Assembly: GCA_013397115.1 (NCBI GenBank)
Contig: VWZW01002677.1
Location: 124,001-188,000, forward strand
DNA: 64,000 nucleotides
Direction of reading: 5' to 3'
DNA from: Edolisoma coerulescens
Lineage: Eukaryota > Chordata > Aves > Passeriformes > Campephagidae
Shown: positions 1 to 13,200 of the stretch, one piece after another
How positions within the stretch are numbered: position 1 is the stretch's first letter
How the letters are laid out: the number at the start of each line of letters is the position of its first letter
Made by a program: the position numbers and the translations under genes
The notes under the pieces: model-generated
What the model saw: only the letters and a program-made list of their open reading frames with translations
Database searches by the model: none
What the model was told of the DNA's origin: nothing

Positions 1-751
1 CATCCTCGTGCTCAAGAGGCAGGTGACAGCAGCCATTTAATCCTGCACAGTTTGTCACTGGCAGCGTAAAAAACCTTACTCTGAAGCCAAATGGATCTCA
101 GTTACTTCCAAATGTGTGAAAATGCCAAACTCATAAGTTTTACCTTAAAATAAGGGTTCTTATGCACAGCAAAATTATTTCCCCCTAGAATAAATGCATT
201 TCCAGGACTAATCAGATATTTAGTCAAGTTCAGCTGTTTGTATTGTGACCTGTCTTTCCCTCTAACAAACCTAACTGGACACAATCTATTTTTCAAGGTT
301 AAGCTATAAATTGCTTCTAAATGCATTCCTGTGTATTTGTTTATGTGCATTTTGTCTGTCTTACACACTGACGGATCTGTTTGACCAGCCAGCCTGAAAC
401 CCCCTGCAAGCCTCCTCCTCACTTTGCTCAGGGTGTTTTTAGGTGCCTCCATAGGATTCTCTCCAATTCCCTAAAGCACTTCCCACAAGGCTTGTAAACC
501 TCTGCAAAGAGGGACAGAGTGAAGGAGGACCTTGGACATCGAGTCTCCAGGTGTCCAAAGCCATTCCCTGCACTTTATAGCAATGGTTTCTAGTCCTGTG
601 GGATCTTTTGTGGCCAGACCTCGCTGCCCTAGAGAAATTAATTGGCTTGAATGGAAAAAGGACGTCCTGTGTCCCTTTGGTGTGGGTGTTATGTGTGAAC
701 TGAAAAAACAGTTGTTATTTTTCTTCCTTAATGCATTTACTTCTTTCCAAG
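1..751 (+). other. ADGRD1: ADGRD1 intron, 3' part (upstream exon outside window)
   Basis: This is the 3' end of the intron before the first visible coding exon. It closes with a pyrimidine-rich tract and an AG at 750-751. An out-of-frame open reading frame crosses the acceptor but has no recognisable product. I see no repeat, RNA gene or other structure here. Confidence 0.85.
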
Positions 752-893
752 GATTGCTGAAGCTGCTGCCTACAAAGGTTACATGATCTCAGCCAGCAGT
801 TATCTGATCTCTGTCAAAGTGGAGCCTCTACCCCAGCTGTCCTACAACCTGTCAGGATCCCCTCTCATCACCATCCAGCTCGCCCACAGATTG
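752..893 (+). CDS. ADGRD1: ADGRD1 coding exon: GAIN domain, subdomain B
   Basis: This 142-nt internal exon encodes part of the extracellular GAIN domain of adhesion GPCR D1, the fold that carries out receptor self-cleavage. The frame starts with one base that completes a split codon, then reads IAEAAAYKGYMISAS, continues through SYLISVKVEPLPQLSYN and LSGSPLITIQLAHRL, and ends on a whole codon. Human ADGRD1, as I recall it, has a closely parallel segment (IAEAM, then [20 protein letters not shown], then KHRL), so the assignment rests on an ungapped match. The alternating hydrophobic residues fit beta strands. NLSG is a likely N-glycosylation site. The acceptor is tttccaag and the donor gtaagt. 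The next exon lies 40 kb downstream. The split first codon, if it reads aaG, would give the lysine seen in human. Confidence 0.95.
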
Positions 894-3800
894 GTAAGTG
901 AAGTGAGAGCTGCTGGCTCGGGCTGCACAAAACTTGGGTGCCTGGGATGGATCCTTTGTATTTCTCTCATGATTTTTGTGGGCATTTTTAGTAGAAGTTC
1001 AGAGGCCATTTGTGGCTACAATATTGTGTTTTCACCACCATTATGACTTCTGGTTTTGTCACTGCAAGAGGCTGATTAGTGCTTGTGTTGGAGGAGAAGG
1101 TGAAGTGATGAGTGCAGCCTGAGGCCTTTTGTGTCCGTGTTCCCTGGGTGTGTTTGTGCAGCCTGCCGCAGACAGGGGTGGAATTCTGCTTTCTCTCTGG
1201 AGTGGCCAGAAACAAGAGTTCACTTGTGGTTTTTGCTTTTGATCTCAGTCCACACTGGGATAACTGAGGGGTTTTGATGGTTCCAATCCCTGTTCTGGTC
1301 TGAACTGCCCTTTCTAGAGAGCAGAGAATCTGAGAAATAAGAGACAAAAAAATACAACAATCTGAGGAAACTCAGAGAAAAGTTTGAATAAAACTGATGA
1401 ATTTCAGTAACGTGTTCCAATTTCCCCAAATTAACATATGTCAGCAAGCAACTGGGAAAATGGCTGGTTTTGTTTGCTCTTGGAGATGGAGGAGTCTCTT
1501 TGTCTTGTCAGTGGAATGGAGAAGAGCTCAGACTCGGAGGTGCTGGGAGGAGGCACTGCAGCATCTCTGACCCACTTACAGCATTGAATGGGAACAGCAA
1601 GGAAAGATTTAAATTCTTAAACATTTCCTAGAATGCATCTCTTAGATGTTCTTCTGAATATTTTATCATATTTTTCTTTTAAAGCTGTTTTCAAGCTAGT
1701 TTATCTTCTTTCTGTCAGGCTTTTGATAAAGATGGAGTAAGCTACAGAAAGCACCAAGAGTCCCTAAGGCCCAGGAGTGAAGTGTGTTGTTTTGCTGGCA
1801 GTTTTTCAAACTAAGGACTCCTAAATGTCCCAGGAGGCCTCTTAGAGGTGGGCACTTGTGAAGTGAAGAATGAATTTTGTGTAGATCATTTACAAAATGC
1901 ACTTGGCTGTATTTACCCGGGTTCCCCCTTGTGCTGTACTTATGATGATTTACTGGGATGCTCTTAAACAAACCTGTGTTTTTTCTGCTGTTCCCTGTGA
2001 GATGGCTGGGATCACGGGATACAGATGAAATGTTACATTTATCAGGCATCTTTCTTTGCTTTAGCCAGCAGAATCCCTGAGAATGTGATGTGAACATGTC
2101 TAATTGTATCCTGTATAGCAGATACAGGCGGATGGGGAGTCTCAGACACTGCTGTGCCTCCAGTGAATTCCATGGAATAATTTCAAACAATATAAATTTA
2201 GACAACTGTAAATATACTTAAGGAAATGATTTAAGGAAGTTTACAGAAGTAAATTCAAGTGAATTTGCTTCGGCAGGTTGGGAAATGGCTCTGCATCCCT
2301 GGAAGCTTTCAGGTGACAGCAGCACAGATCGTTTCTGTCATGCCACAAATTATCTCACTCTGAAGTGGTTTCATCTGGTTGAGAAGGGTTCCTTGTGAAA
2401 TAAAAGTAGAATTTAAAATGTAAAAGAAATTCTGGCTCCAAGATCACTGTGCCAAAGTATGTGCTCTAAAGAGTAACAGCCAAGTTATTTATCTAAGTTT
2501 ATGGTAGAATAATATGTTTAAACTGAGAGCATAAAATCTGGCTTAGAAATCTGTTTCATCCATTTAAGTGCTGCAGTAATGGGAGAAACATTTGAAGAGG
2601 ATACCATCCCATTCTTATAGCTGTTTGTTTGTTCCACATAATGTTCTCAGTTTAACAGAGGAAAGTGAAATAAGAAAAAGTAAAAAATACCAAGTCCAAA
2701 CAAATAGGTTTTCTTTATTAAAGTTTGAGTCTGACTTCTTAATTCCTCTTCTTCTGATGTGTGCAGGAAAAATGCCAATCACTGAGCAATAGGAAGCAAA
2801 AGGAAGTTGAAACAAACCATGTCTATTTTAGGAAATAGTCACAAAGAGAATGTCTGTGAACTGAGTATCACCTCTTGAAACAAAACTTCACAGAGCATTT
2901 ATCATTCCACAGCCCAACTCCTGGCGAGTTAAATCTCCTCCTAGGCAGGGGTTTCTCTGAAATTGTCTGCATTTCTCACGTAGCTCTGAGGAGCTGCTGA
3001 GGTCAGTAAATTTCTCTCTCAACACGAGGTATTCCAAACTGGGACTAATGCCTAATCAATTAGGGAAGAACACGGGGAATATCCATAGATGATGGGTCAA
3101 TGCTTCCTTTTGTAGAGAGCACCGTGGGGCAGAGGTGGTGCCTGGGGAACCTGGAGGCTGAGCTGGGGCCGTGGAGCTGAGAAGTCACCCCAGAGTTAAT
3201 AAATGAACTGTTAATTCCGGGTGCAAGGAGCAGGGAGACCAGGCTGGGCTCTCCTCTGTCGGAGAGGAGTGGGACAAGGACATCAGCAGTGCCAGCCCTG
3301 ATGTCCAGGCTCACAGCCGGATTCCACGGGACCAGCACTGCTGGCTGACCCTCCTCCTACCCACAGAGCAGGCACAGCATTCTCTGGTCGAGCTTCCACA
3401 AGTGGAAAATGGCTGTCTGACTAAAAGCGAAACTTCTCATGGTTCAGGATGAATAATTCATCCCAATTTTTTCACAGGATTAAAATATTACTTGTTTAAA
3501 TTCTCTTTATGAAGAGAAGACTCGCTGTGGATAGGATAGAGATGTGTTTTATCACTCACAGTGTTTTAATCACCACTGTTCTGACAACGCTTTGTTTTGT
3601 CTAAGAGACAAAAGTTAATGCACAAACAGTCAGTTGTTATTTAGGAGCGTTTCAGGGACAGACAGACTTTTCTTTTGACAGATTTAAAAAGTGGTGATGC
3701 TCTGCTCCTCCCAAACTCGGGTGAACTACTGTCTCCAGCAAAACAGATACCAGAAATCCACTAACACCTTTACAGTGGGGGAGGATGTGAGGACTGATGG

Positions 3801-6800
3801 TGGTTTGTAGCTGGAGACAGCTCAGTCTTGACCTGCCCAGATGTTCTGTAGCGAGTACATTTTGTAAAATGATTATCTGAAAAAAGTTCTGTTTCCAGCA
3901 AGATGTTCTTCATAGCAGGAGCAGCTAGAGAAGAACTAACATTTCACTTCTGTGGTCCAAGAAATTACAGCACAGGGTAGAAATTTAGGGGAGATGAATG
4001 TCAAGGCTGAAATGCATCACAGTGTGCTCTGGAAAAACTCAGAAGAGGCAACAGAGGAAGAAATTGTGTCAAAGTGCTGCGATGTTTTGTAAAACCCAGA
4101 TGGCTGCACAGCGTAGAGAATGTAGCAGCAGCCTTGATTTTTGAACGCGCTGATGTTACATTTTGACACTCTTGGGAACAAAGTAGCTGCAACTCCCTGT
4201 GTTTCAGGCGGCTGTCTTTCAGCTCAGGAGACAGCAGCGGGGGTAAATCCAGGTTTATTTGGTGCAGAGAGGGCACGGCACCGCCGCAGGGAGCGAGGCG
4301 ATGGGGCCGGAGGGAGCAGCCACTCCCTGCCTGCTGCAGCAGAGCCCCGCGCTCCGTGGGTCCCCCACTCCTGACTGGCACTCCGGCGAAAATTGCCTTA
4401 CACTGAGAAGAAAACTTTTCCTACACCAGTTCCAGCCACTTCGAGTTTCCCCAGGGCTTTATTTTCCGTTTCCCCTTCGCAGAAGGGGAACACGTGCAGC
4501 TGCAGGTTTGGAGAGTTACAAGCTCCTGGCTGCTGCGCCCTCCGTGAGAGTCCTCACGCGAGGATTAGATGCAAATTGGGAATACTTAATGCAGCTGGTT
4601 TTCCCTCAGATGTAGTTTGGGGCAGGGCCCCTTTAAAGGATTGCTCGATTCTGGGAAAAAAGGCATGTTTTACTGAGATACTACCGGGTCAGGGCGAATT
4701 CAGCATTGTTCCACCTCAGTCCTTTGCTCCACGCGCTTCGTTTCAGCAAACACAGTGCTTGGGGGGGTTTCTGCCTGACCGTGAGCTGTTAATCCTTCCC
4801 ACCATATTCTGGCAGTGAATGATTAAACAGCTGCCTCTCCCCTCGGTTTCGAGGGGCTGCCCCTGCTCTGCCGCTCTGCGCAGTGACCGCTCCCCATCAG
4901 AACCCTGCCCCATGCGCAGGGCAGCGCTCCCAGCCCTCCTGCGGGGACACCGTTCCCTAATTGTCCCTTTCTCACTGAGCTCTCAATGAGCAATGGGACT
5001 TTTGCCTTTAAAACACACCCAGACTTTTCATCCTTTTCTCTTTCCTGGGCGTGCAATATCCCGAGGTTTGTTTAACATCATTATGGATAAGAAAATAAAG
5101 TAAGGGAAGAACCAATTCCCATTTGTACACAAATATTAGTGCTACCATGAGAGAGACAAAACAGCGTGGAGCCAATTAATTTTTATGGCAAGTTAAGTGT
5201 TGGTCAATTTATATATTGATTGGGGAAAACAATGGATCTTGCCCACATCTGCAGAACAAAGGTATAATTTTTCACTGGATGGACTTTGACAGAAAGGACT
5301 TGACTAAAACAGAATTAAAACTGCGATCCTTGGAGAATGTGCCACAATTAGGCAAAAAGAAAAAATAATAATAAATCTCGTGATTTAAAAATCAATGCAA
5401 AGTTTGGCACTTTGTTACACAAGTTAGATCCTCCCTATAAAGAATACAGGAAATCCATTAAGTTCACATGAGAAATGAACATAGTTGCAGCTAATTTTCT
5501 TGTGTCTGGGCAACTTTAAACCCCAGCAGTCATTATGATGAAATACAGCAAGAGTTTTCTATTGTTAATGTTATTAACAGAAACATCCCAGAACTTATCT
5601 TCTCATGGGAATCCGTTCTAACAGCCTGGAAAGGTGAACTAACAAAAAATACAGATTTTCCTTAAGCACAGGGAAGACGGCCTGCTCTAAGAACCAGGAT
5701 TGCTCTGTGATAATTCATAGAAAGTGTAATTTCCATGCCAAAACAGGCTGAAACCTTTGGAGATACAGCACTTTGCCTGTGTTGTCACTCCTTTCTTGTG
5801 AAACAAGTCCTCAGTATTTGTAAGAGAAGTAGCTGGATATGGGTAGTAACAGGAAATGTATTGATGTGTCTGTGTTTCTATGCCATTGAATACTGAAGGT
5901 TTTGAACATGGAACTCCCCAGCTGGCTTTCAGTCAGGAGGGACTGGACCAGGAATGTTTGAAAGTTGCCTGTTGGCATGTCAGACACGTTAGACATGAAT
6001 GATGGATGTGAGGGAGCTCAGTATGGTCTTGTGGAACTCGGAAAGTTTAGTTTGTCATAATGAGGGTTGAAAAGTTGTCTTCAGCTTCGCTGTTCTGTTG
6101 ATAAAGGACTAGTGGGCAGTTTCCAAATGGAATGGATTTGTAGTCAGGAAGAGGAGGATTTGAAAACTCTACAAGTCCACTTAATGTAAATTGATTTCCT
6201 CTCCCCCCCCACATTAAATATTCACAATTTCTGCAGGAAAATGCTGTGAGTGTTGCCTTGGACCACTGAGTGGGGAAACTGGAACATGATCCACCTTAGG
6301 AGTGGAATATTCACAACCCTGATAGAAAAGGGGGAAGTTTGAGGGACAAATACCAGTTTTACAGTCTAAAGATTGTTGCTCTGCTGGTGGCATTAGCAGC
6401 ATTAGCACAGAAACAATCACACTTTTGGTTTTTTTAACGAATTGGACCCTTTTTATTGTTCTCCTTGGCTGTTGCATTTAACCAGCAATGAAAGGGCAGG
6501 CAGGGCACCTGCTCAGCAGTGGTGATGAGGGGGTGCCCTTTGGCTTTGCCCAGGGGTCAAGGTTTGGTTCCCTGGCCCAAGGACAGCCAGAGGTGCCCGG
6601 CAGCTCCGGCCGTGCCGATCACGGGGCAGCGCAGGCTGTGGCACAGGAGCAGCTCCCCCCAGACACTGCTGGCACCCCCTGCACCAGCAGAGATAAAACC
6701 TTTGGCTTACGAGGAGCGTTAATTTTAGCTCAGAAATGGCAGAGGAGTCATACTTTAGAGAAGCCAGTAAAGAGAGGAGGATGGTAAATTTGGGGTGTTC

Positions 6801-6922
6801 GTTCCCCGTTCCCGCAGGCTCTTGAGCTCCACTCCTTCTGGTAGATAATGACATTAACATGGAGCAGACTTGGAGCTGCTGTTCTAGCAGGAAATGTGCA
6901 GCTGCTGAGGAGGGATTTTCCC

Positions 6923-6937
6923 TTTTTTTTTTTTTTT
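6923..6937. repeat. Poly-T tract (15 nt)
   Basis: An uninterrupted run of 15 T followed by a few A. It could be the A-tail of a reverse-strand insertion, but no element body is recognisable beside it. Confidence 0.8.
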
Positions 6938-7145
6938 AAAAACCAGAAAGAGTAGAGTCCTCCCCAGTTTAAGAGGCAGCACAAGCTGGCTCAGCAGCAA
7001 GATTCCTGTCAGGACAGGGCCAGCCAAGAGGAGCTGCCTCAGCGAGCCCTGAGCCAGCTCCGCGTGTTTCCCTGCTCTGCGGGGACCCACCCCAAATCTC
7101 GGGCACCTCGAGCTGCTCCAGCTTTCCTCTGATGACTTACACGTG

Positions 7146-7420
7146 CCCTGGGAAGGGGATGGTGTGCCCTGGGAAGGGGATGGTGTGCCCTGGGAAGGGG
7201 ATGGTGCTCTGGGGAGGGGATGGTGCCCTCTGGGGAGGGGATGGTGCTCTGGGGAGGGGATGGTGCTCTGGGGAGGGGATGGTGCTCTCTGGGAAGGGGA
7301 TGGTGTGCCCTGGGGAGGGGATGGTGCTCTCGGGGATGGGGATGGTGTGCCCTGGGGAGGGGATGGTGCTCTCTGGGGAGGGGATGGTGCTCTCTGGGAA
7401 GGGGATGGTGCTCTCTGGGT
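7146..7420. repeat. G-rich minisatellite, about 13 units of 19-21 bp
   Basis: Thirteen tandem units each contain ggggatggtg, in two main forms: a 21-bp form ending gtgccctgggaa and a 19-21-bp form with gctctgggga. The + strand has repeated pairs of G runs (gggg a gggg), so G-quadruplex formation is possible with long loops. Because the unit lacks stop codons in most frames, the array creates several artificial open reading frames on both strands. The first three units are nearly identical, which suggests recent slippage or unequal exchange. Confidence 0.95.
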
Positions 7421-9599
7421 GCAGGCAGGGCTGGCTCCTCACGGGTTTAGTCTCACAGAGTGAGGGATGGAGCAGCAGCTCCCGCAGGGATTGCTCGGGG
7501 ATGTGAGTCCAGGACAGGGCCAGGGACTGGGCTGGAGCTGGGCCTTGGGGAGTGCTAAACAAGGAGAGATAGGAGATGTGAAAGTCATAAATAGACAAAC
7601 CCCGTGAATGAATAAAATTAAATGGAAATAAGTTTCATTAATTCCCGATTTTAAAAAAAAGTTGGATAAGTTTAAAATTCTAATTCAGAACATCAACCTG
7701 TTCTTTAAAAAAAAAAGAAATTCTTTATTTCCCTTTTTAATTTCTTTATTTTCCCAGGTTTTTAATAATCTAAGTATTTTTTCTTTGAGAATTCTTTTTC
7801 TCAGATCATTGGATTTTAATGTTTTGGTTTTATTTGTTCTCTTGAGGTTAAATCTGGGCTTGTTTCATGCACACACCTAATGCAAGGGACTATAGAAAAT
7901 GCTTTATATAAAGATGAGTGTGGAAATCCTTATGAAGATAAGCATAGAAATTAATGCTTCAGAGGCACAGGTACTTTTAGTTAAAAACCTACTGGCTGAT
8001 TTCAGAGAAATCAGAAATAGATACATATTTTTAATGTTGGTTAAAATAAATTCTCAGGTTTAGTGAGAGCAAATCTAATCTGGTTAACTGGCAAACAGAG
8101 GTGGTTTTTGCTTGTCTTTTCCTGTATTTATCCTGATTTAGTCATCTTAAAGTCTGCTATTTATTTGTTTAGTGTGGCCATCAGGTAGGGAATGCATGAA
8201 CTGATTGCTCAAGGAAATCTCTAATTAGTAAAGCTGAAAAGGAAAAAAATATCCCGTGGCACTTGGGATCGGTTCACGTTAAACTCTGTGTGAGTTATGC
8301 TGCTCTTTGTCAGCAATTTTTACAGCAGGCATTTTGTTTGCCTGAGGATGTTTTAAATACTTTCAATAGCAAGAACTTCAGGAGCCACTGCTGCCTGTGT
8401 TCTTTGTTCCTTGTTGCTGTCTGCTATGGCAATTGACATCAAATACAGCTTGGAGAGCCAGCACAAGAATGAGTCTGGAGAAAGCACCAGACACACCAGG
8501 GAATTCAGTTTTCCTGAGTGATTTTGTAATTATTCAGCTACACTGGTGAAATCTTACTGATTCCCATTTGTTATTAGGGATGACAATTCTACCCTCAAAA
8601 AGTTTTGGAATTTCAGATTTGGGAGAAAGCTTTTTTGTTTGTTTCTTTGTGGGGTTTTTTCCACCTCAACCTAAAAATAAGTTTTCTTGATTTTTGCATA
8701 TGGCAGACATATGATAATTCTTTTAGAAGTATTACTTAATGGCCCTCAGAACTGGATTGATTTTTCTTTATCAAGAAGTCAGCTTTGGGATGTAATGCTA
8801 TTAATTTACACTCCAACTAATTAAAAAGCTAGAACAGTATTGAATTTTTCTTCTAACCTCTGATTTCTTAGTTTCACCTTCTACGTAATGGTTGTTTTGT
8901 GATTCATACAAAACTTTTCCCCCAGATTTATTTCAGTGTTAAAGTCCTGATTTCCATTGATTTTGACACATGAAATTCTTTGTACTGACGTGATCTATTT
9001 TCTAGTCAAATGCTTTTGTTTGTTCTTGCTCACACTGGGAGAAAGCATCGTTACAGAAATGGGCTCAGCCTTTAGTGGGACCGGGGTCTCATGTGGAGTC
9101 AGCCAGCAGAGTTCAGGGGGAGAACAAAACGGGTCCAGTTGGGATTGACAGGGCATTCCCAGGTTATCGAACAGCTACTGTGCTTCCAAAAGGGCCAAAA
9201 CCTCCCAACATGTGGCTGCTGCCAACCTGGTGAGCGCCGCAGTGAGAATGCTCCTCGGGCGTTATTTCAGAGTGGCACTTCAGAGCTCTGGAGCTTTAAA
9301 TGGTGAAGTGAAGTTGTTTGATGAATGCAGAGCACGCTAAGGGGGGAGGCTGAAATGTTCCCTTTCTTGGTCCTGCGACTGCAGCGTTGAGTCCTCCCGA
9401 GCTGACACCGAGGAGCTGGGACAGCTCCGCGTGCTTCTCCTTGGCAGAGCAGTCGGGCTTTATGTAAATTCCTCTGAGGAGCAGAAACATTTACATTGAA
9501 AATCCGCCAAGAGTTAGACATAGTGCTAGCGGGGCTGAAGGAGGCGTGGGCGAAGGAAGAACACCATGCAGGGAATAATCCAATGTAGCACAGGAAACT

Positions 9600-10100
9600 C
9601 GGGCACAAGCCCCGTTCGAGCGCCGGACAAGCCCTGCCCGGCTCGGGAGCGGCCCCGGGTGCGACACCGGCACCGAGCTCCGGCAAAGCCTCCGAGTGCC
9701 GGCAGCCCTTTCCCCGCAGGAAGGGGCTGAGCCCGGGGCAGCTTTGGGTCCGCGGGCTCAAAGCTCCGCCGGGTGAGGGCTCAAAGCTCCCCTGGGTGAG
9801 GGCTCAAAGCTCCGCCGGGTGAGGGCTCAAAGCTCCGCCGGGTGAGGGCTCAAAGCTCCGCCGGGTGAGGGCTCAAAGCTCCCCTGGGTGAGGGCTCAAA
9901 GCTCCCCTGGGTGCGGGCTCAAAGCTCCGCTGGGTGAGGCTCCCTGAGGCCCCCGAGGCCGGGCCGGGCTGCGCTCCCGGCCGGGCTGTGCCGAAGGGAT
10001 GCCCCGGGACCGGCGGATCCTCCTCCGTCCAGCCCCAGCTCCGTGTCTGGCAGAGGTTTGGCAGGGACAGCCCTGCCCTTCGGCCCCGCTGGGGTGTCTC
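9600..10100. promoter_or_regulatory. Intronic CpG-rich block, candidate CpG island
   Basis: The block is strongly GC-rich. By eye about 20 CpG dinucleotides fall in the first 180 bases (9600-9780), and it remains CpG-rich beyond the embedded 23-bp minisatellite. CpG is depleted in most of the surrounding intron, so this density suggests an unmethylated island, such as an internal promoter, an enhancer or a nested transcript start. No TATA box or clear initiator was identified and neither strand has a recognisable coding exon next to it. A GC-biased repeat expansion could give the same look. CpG was counted only by eye. Confidence 0.45.
9754..9938. repeat. CpG-containing minisatellite, 8 units of 23 bp
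   Basis: Eight units with exact 23-bp spacing, starting at 9754, 9777, 9800, 9823, 9846, 9869, 9892 and 9915. The unit is close to gggctcaaagctccgccggg plus tga. Variation is mostly at one spot, ccgccggg versus cccctggg, as expected when CpG sites decay to TpG or CpA. The array lies inside the CpG-rich block. Confidence 0.97.
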
Positions 10101-10220
10101 ACCAACACGGAATCTCCTGCCTTGTGTTCTGCCTTATTTCCTTTCGCACGTTTCTCTTTAGGGCTGAAACGTACAGGGACGCAACAGCAGCGCGGGAGTG
10201 GCCGGCTGGGAGGAATGAGG

Positions 10221-10284
10221 TGGGATGCTCTGTGCAAATAGCTCAGTGTACATGGGATGCTCTGTGCAAATAGCTCAGTGCACA
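10221..10284. repeat. Two-copy 32-bp tandem duplication
   Basis: Two adjacent 32-bp copies begin tgggatgctctgtgcaaata and continue gctcagtg. They differ only near the end (tgtaca versus tgcaca). The near-identity implies a recent local duplication. Confidence 0.93.
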
Positions 10285-13200
10285 AGTCCCACAAAACCCT
10301 CTGAAGGCAGCGTGGAGGGAACAAGCTCCTTAAAAATGTGTTATTGAAACTGATCATTTATTTTAAGAAACAAGTAATCTTGCACTTATCTAACCACCTT
10401 GAAGTACGTGGTGTCACTTTAAATCACGTATTTCACAGTTAACCACTCAAGCATCAAACCCAAATACATCCTGTGAGCATAAAACCCAAGGAATGATAGA
10501 AGAATTTCCCATAAAAAATTTATAAAGAATTTGCAGAGACTTAGTGCTTTATTGTGGTAAATTCTGTACCTAAGGGAACAAAAGCACAACTTCAGAATGT
10601 AGTATATTTCTATTTGTATATTTTTGTTCTTCATAGTCTGCAGACTGTTGATTAGCTTCTTACTTCCCTTGATTTGAGTATTTTGTATATCCCAGAACTA
10701 GATTTACATATTTGAGCTCATTCTCTGGCTTTCTCTTGAGGAAAGTTAGAACTCAGTAAATATTATCTAAAAAAACCAAAAAAAAGTGCCATAAATATTC
10801 TTCCACTTCAGAAAAAAAAAAGATTTTGAGTTTGCTTCCTGCAACTATCAACCAGCCAGCAGAAAACAAATGTACTGGCAAGAATATTTAGCAGAGCAGC
10901 AAATTTTAAGTGGTTACAGTTGACTGTTCCTGGAAGGCAGACTCCAAAAAGGAAGCTGTGACCTTTTTTTTCTAGGTATCTACTACTTTTTTTATGTTTT
11001 ATGCATAATTGCCTGACTCTGTCTTCACTAAAGATATGTCAAAACACTTGGAGATTTACTGGATTAAATACAGTGATCAAATGTTTAAAGGCAATTAATC
11101 AACACAAGGACCCTGCTCCAGTGCTACTCCTCAAAGAGATGCTTTTCTCTTACACTTTGCTGCTGCTCACATTTCATCCTGATATTTGCTGGTGTGCAAG
11201 TCTTGTGGGACATAACCTTGTTACTTGATACCTAAGCTTCTGTCTTTCTCCTTGTATTTTCTTTTGATTCATTGAGGAATTTTACTTTCAGGCCACAGCT
11301 TTTTGCTCTGACTTTGCAGCGTGCCCCAATGCTGGCAGGGAGTTGCTTGGCCTCTGAGCTGGAGAATGTTGAGCCAAAATGTTGGAGGTGCATTTGCTGC
11401 CCTTTTTTCTCGGTGAAGAGCAGGCACAATTCCCTCTGGACCTTCCAAGGGTCAGGAGACAGGAGGAGCAGTCCAGTGGGAAGGATGTGGAGTTTCACTC
11501 ACCGTGGCTCCAGTGGGCTCCTGTGGCAATTCAGGACCTGTGAGGGGCCAGGTCTGGGTGTTTGGGTTCCCAGTCACCCTCTGCTTGAGTGAAGCTTCAC
11601 CCTGGTTCCATTTGAGCCCTTGGGTCAGGGTGTGTTTGAGTGAAACCTGTACTTTAACGTCCCCTGTGGCTGACATCTCTGTGCTTGCTCAGCAGCCCAG
11701 GCTGCCTGTGCAGTCACTAGGAGACACCAGCTCTCCCAGGACACCCTCTCATGCCAAAGTGTTTGTTCAAAACATTTGGGCTGAATTTTTCCCATTTGTT
11801 TTGATTGATAAGGGAACCTGGAGCAATAAACCTCTGGATTTGCTCAGCTGAAACCCTCCCTGAGTGTCCCACTTGGCTGCAGCTCTGCAGATCAGCGCTC
11901 CAAGGGAAGCTCCCTGCTGTGAACAGGATCGTGAGGGGAGCAGTTGGGACACATTGAGGAACCAGAGGTGCTATTCGTGCTGGTGTAAAGAGTGCACAGA
12001 TGAGATATGGAGATTTGTAATGACAGAAGCTTGGATTAGTTGCTGAGGAGAACTTGCCCCATTTTGGATTTTCTGTAGTGTGCAGTTTTTTAAGCCTAAG
12101 GAATGCATTTAGAAAGATAGAGGAAAAAAGTTAAAAGGGAAATGATACTATGAAAGTCCTTTATTTTTTCCTCATATTCCTTCTTGCATGACTGAACCAC
12201 ATTTTATATGTTTTGATGATACCACAAATGTGACATTTCAGCCGAGAGCTATAGAGCCCTGAAAATAAAAATGTGTCCTGGAACCACTGATGGATCACTG
12301 ACAAGGCTGGAGCTCCCAAGCTAATGGGAAATGATGACAAGCCCTGCATACAAAATTAATTGTTCCAGCCCGAGCTCCAGCCTCTCTGGTTTGCCTGACA
12401 CTGTTCTGTGCAGGACACTGTCTCAGAGCTCTGGGTTTCTGAGCAGGAGATAAAGATCTGTTATCAGCCGTGGTTCGTGCCGAGCTGCAGCACCCAGAGC
12501 TCAGCATCGCTTCAGCCCCACAGCTCCTGATGAGGGGGTCAGGGCTCGGGTGCTGCTGCTTCCCCCGGTGTGGAGGACCAGGCAGGAATGGGCTGAGCCT
12601 GCACTGCCAGCAGGGAATCCTGCCCTCTGCTCTGGGCAGGGCTGGCTCGGTGCAGGTGCCATTTGGGTCGGGATAACGTGCAGGGAAGGATCATCCCTGT
12701 GCCAGAGCCACCTCCCCGTGCTGCTGCACCGGCTGGCTTGGGAGGTGGCTCAGCCACATTCAGCTCAGGAGTTTGAAGGACAGTACAGAGAGCAATATTC
12801 TGCATTTTGTACACAGTATCTCCCGTGACAGAGCGTCTACCAACTGCAAGAAAACATAGGCTAAAAATAAAGGTAAATTTCAGAGCACTTGGAAAAAAAA
12901 CTGCAGCTTAAGCATATGGTCTGACGAGAGTCTAAGTACCTTGTATTTTGAGAACTAAATATAGATAAGTGTATTCTAGTACACTCTGTTTAATTTGAGA
13001 GTGTGGTAAAACTGCAGCTCTGTTCTCTATTGATGAAAATTGGTGTTACACTGCAAATCTTACTGGCAGAAAGACAAATGTGATCAAAACATTGTCTGCT
13101 GCTGCAGCTGTGCTGTGACTGGGATGTGATGCAAGAGCTTTGTGCTCTGCCCCTCTCTGCCTTCTGCTTTGAGCCCGTCCCTGCTGAGGAGGAACCCGCT

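Noticed and set aside
1696..2205. 169-codon - strand open frame
   Set aside because: No recognisable product or splice-linked partner; consistent with chance.
7132..7598. Repetitive proteins of about 76-153 aa on both strands
   Set aside because: They are translations of the 19-21 bp minisatellite, open in several frames because the unit lacks stops. No domain or start context supports coding.
9267..10357. Long - strand open frames (164 and 153 codons) in the CpG-rich block
   Set aside because: High GC content removes stop codons in many frames, and the peptides are low-complexity and unrecognised.
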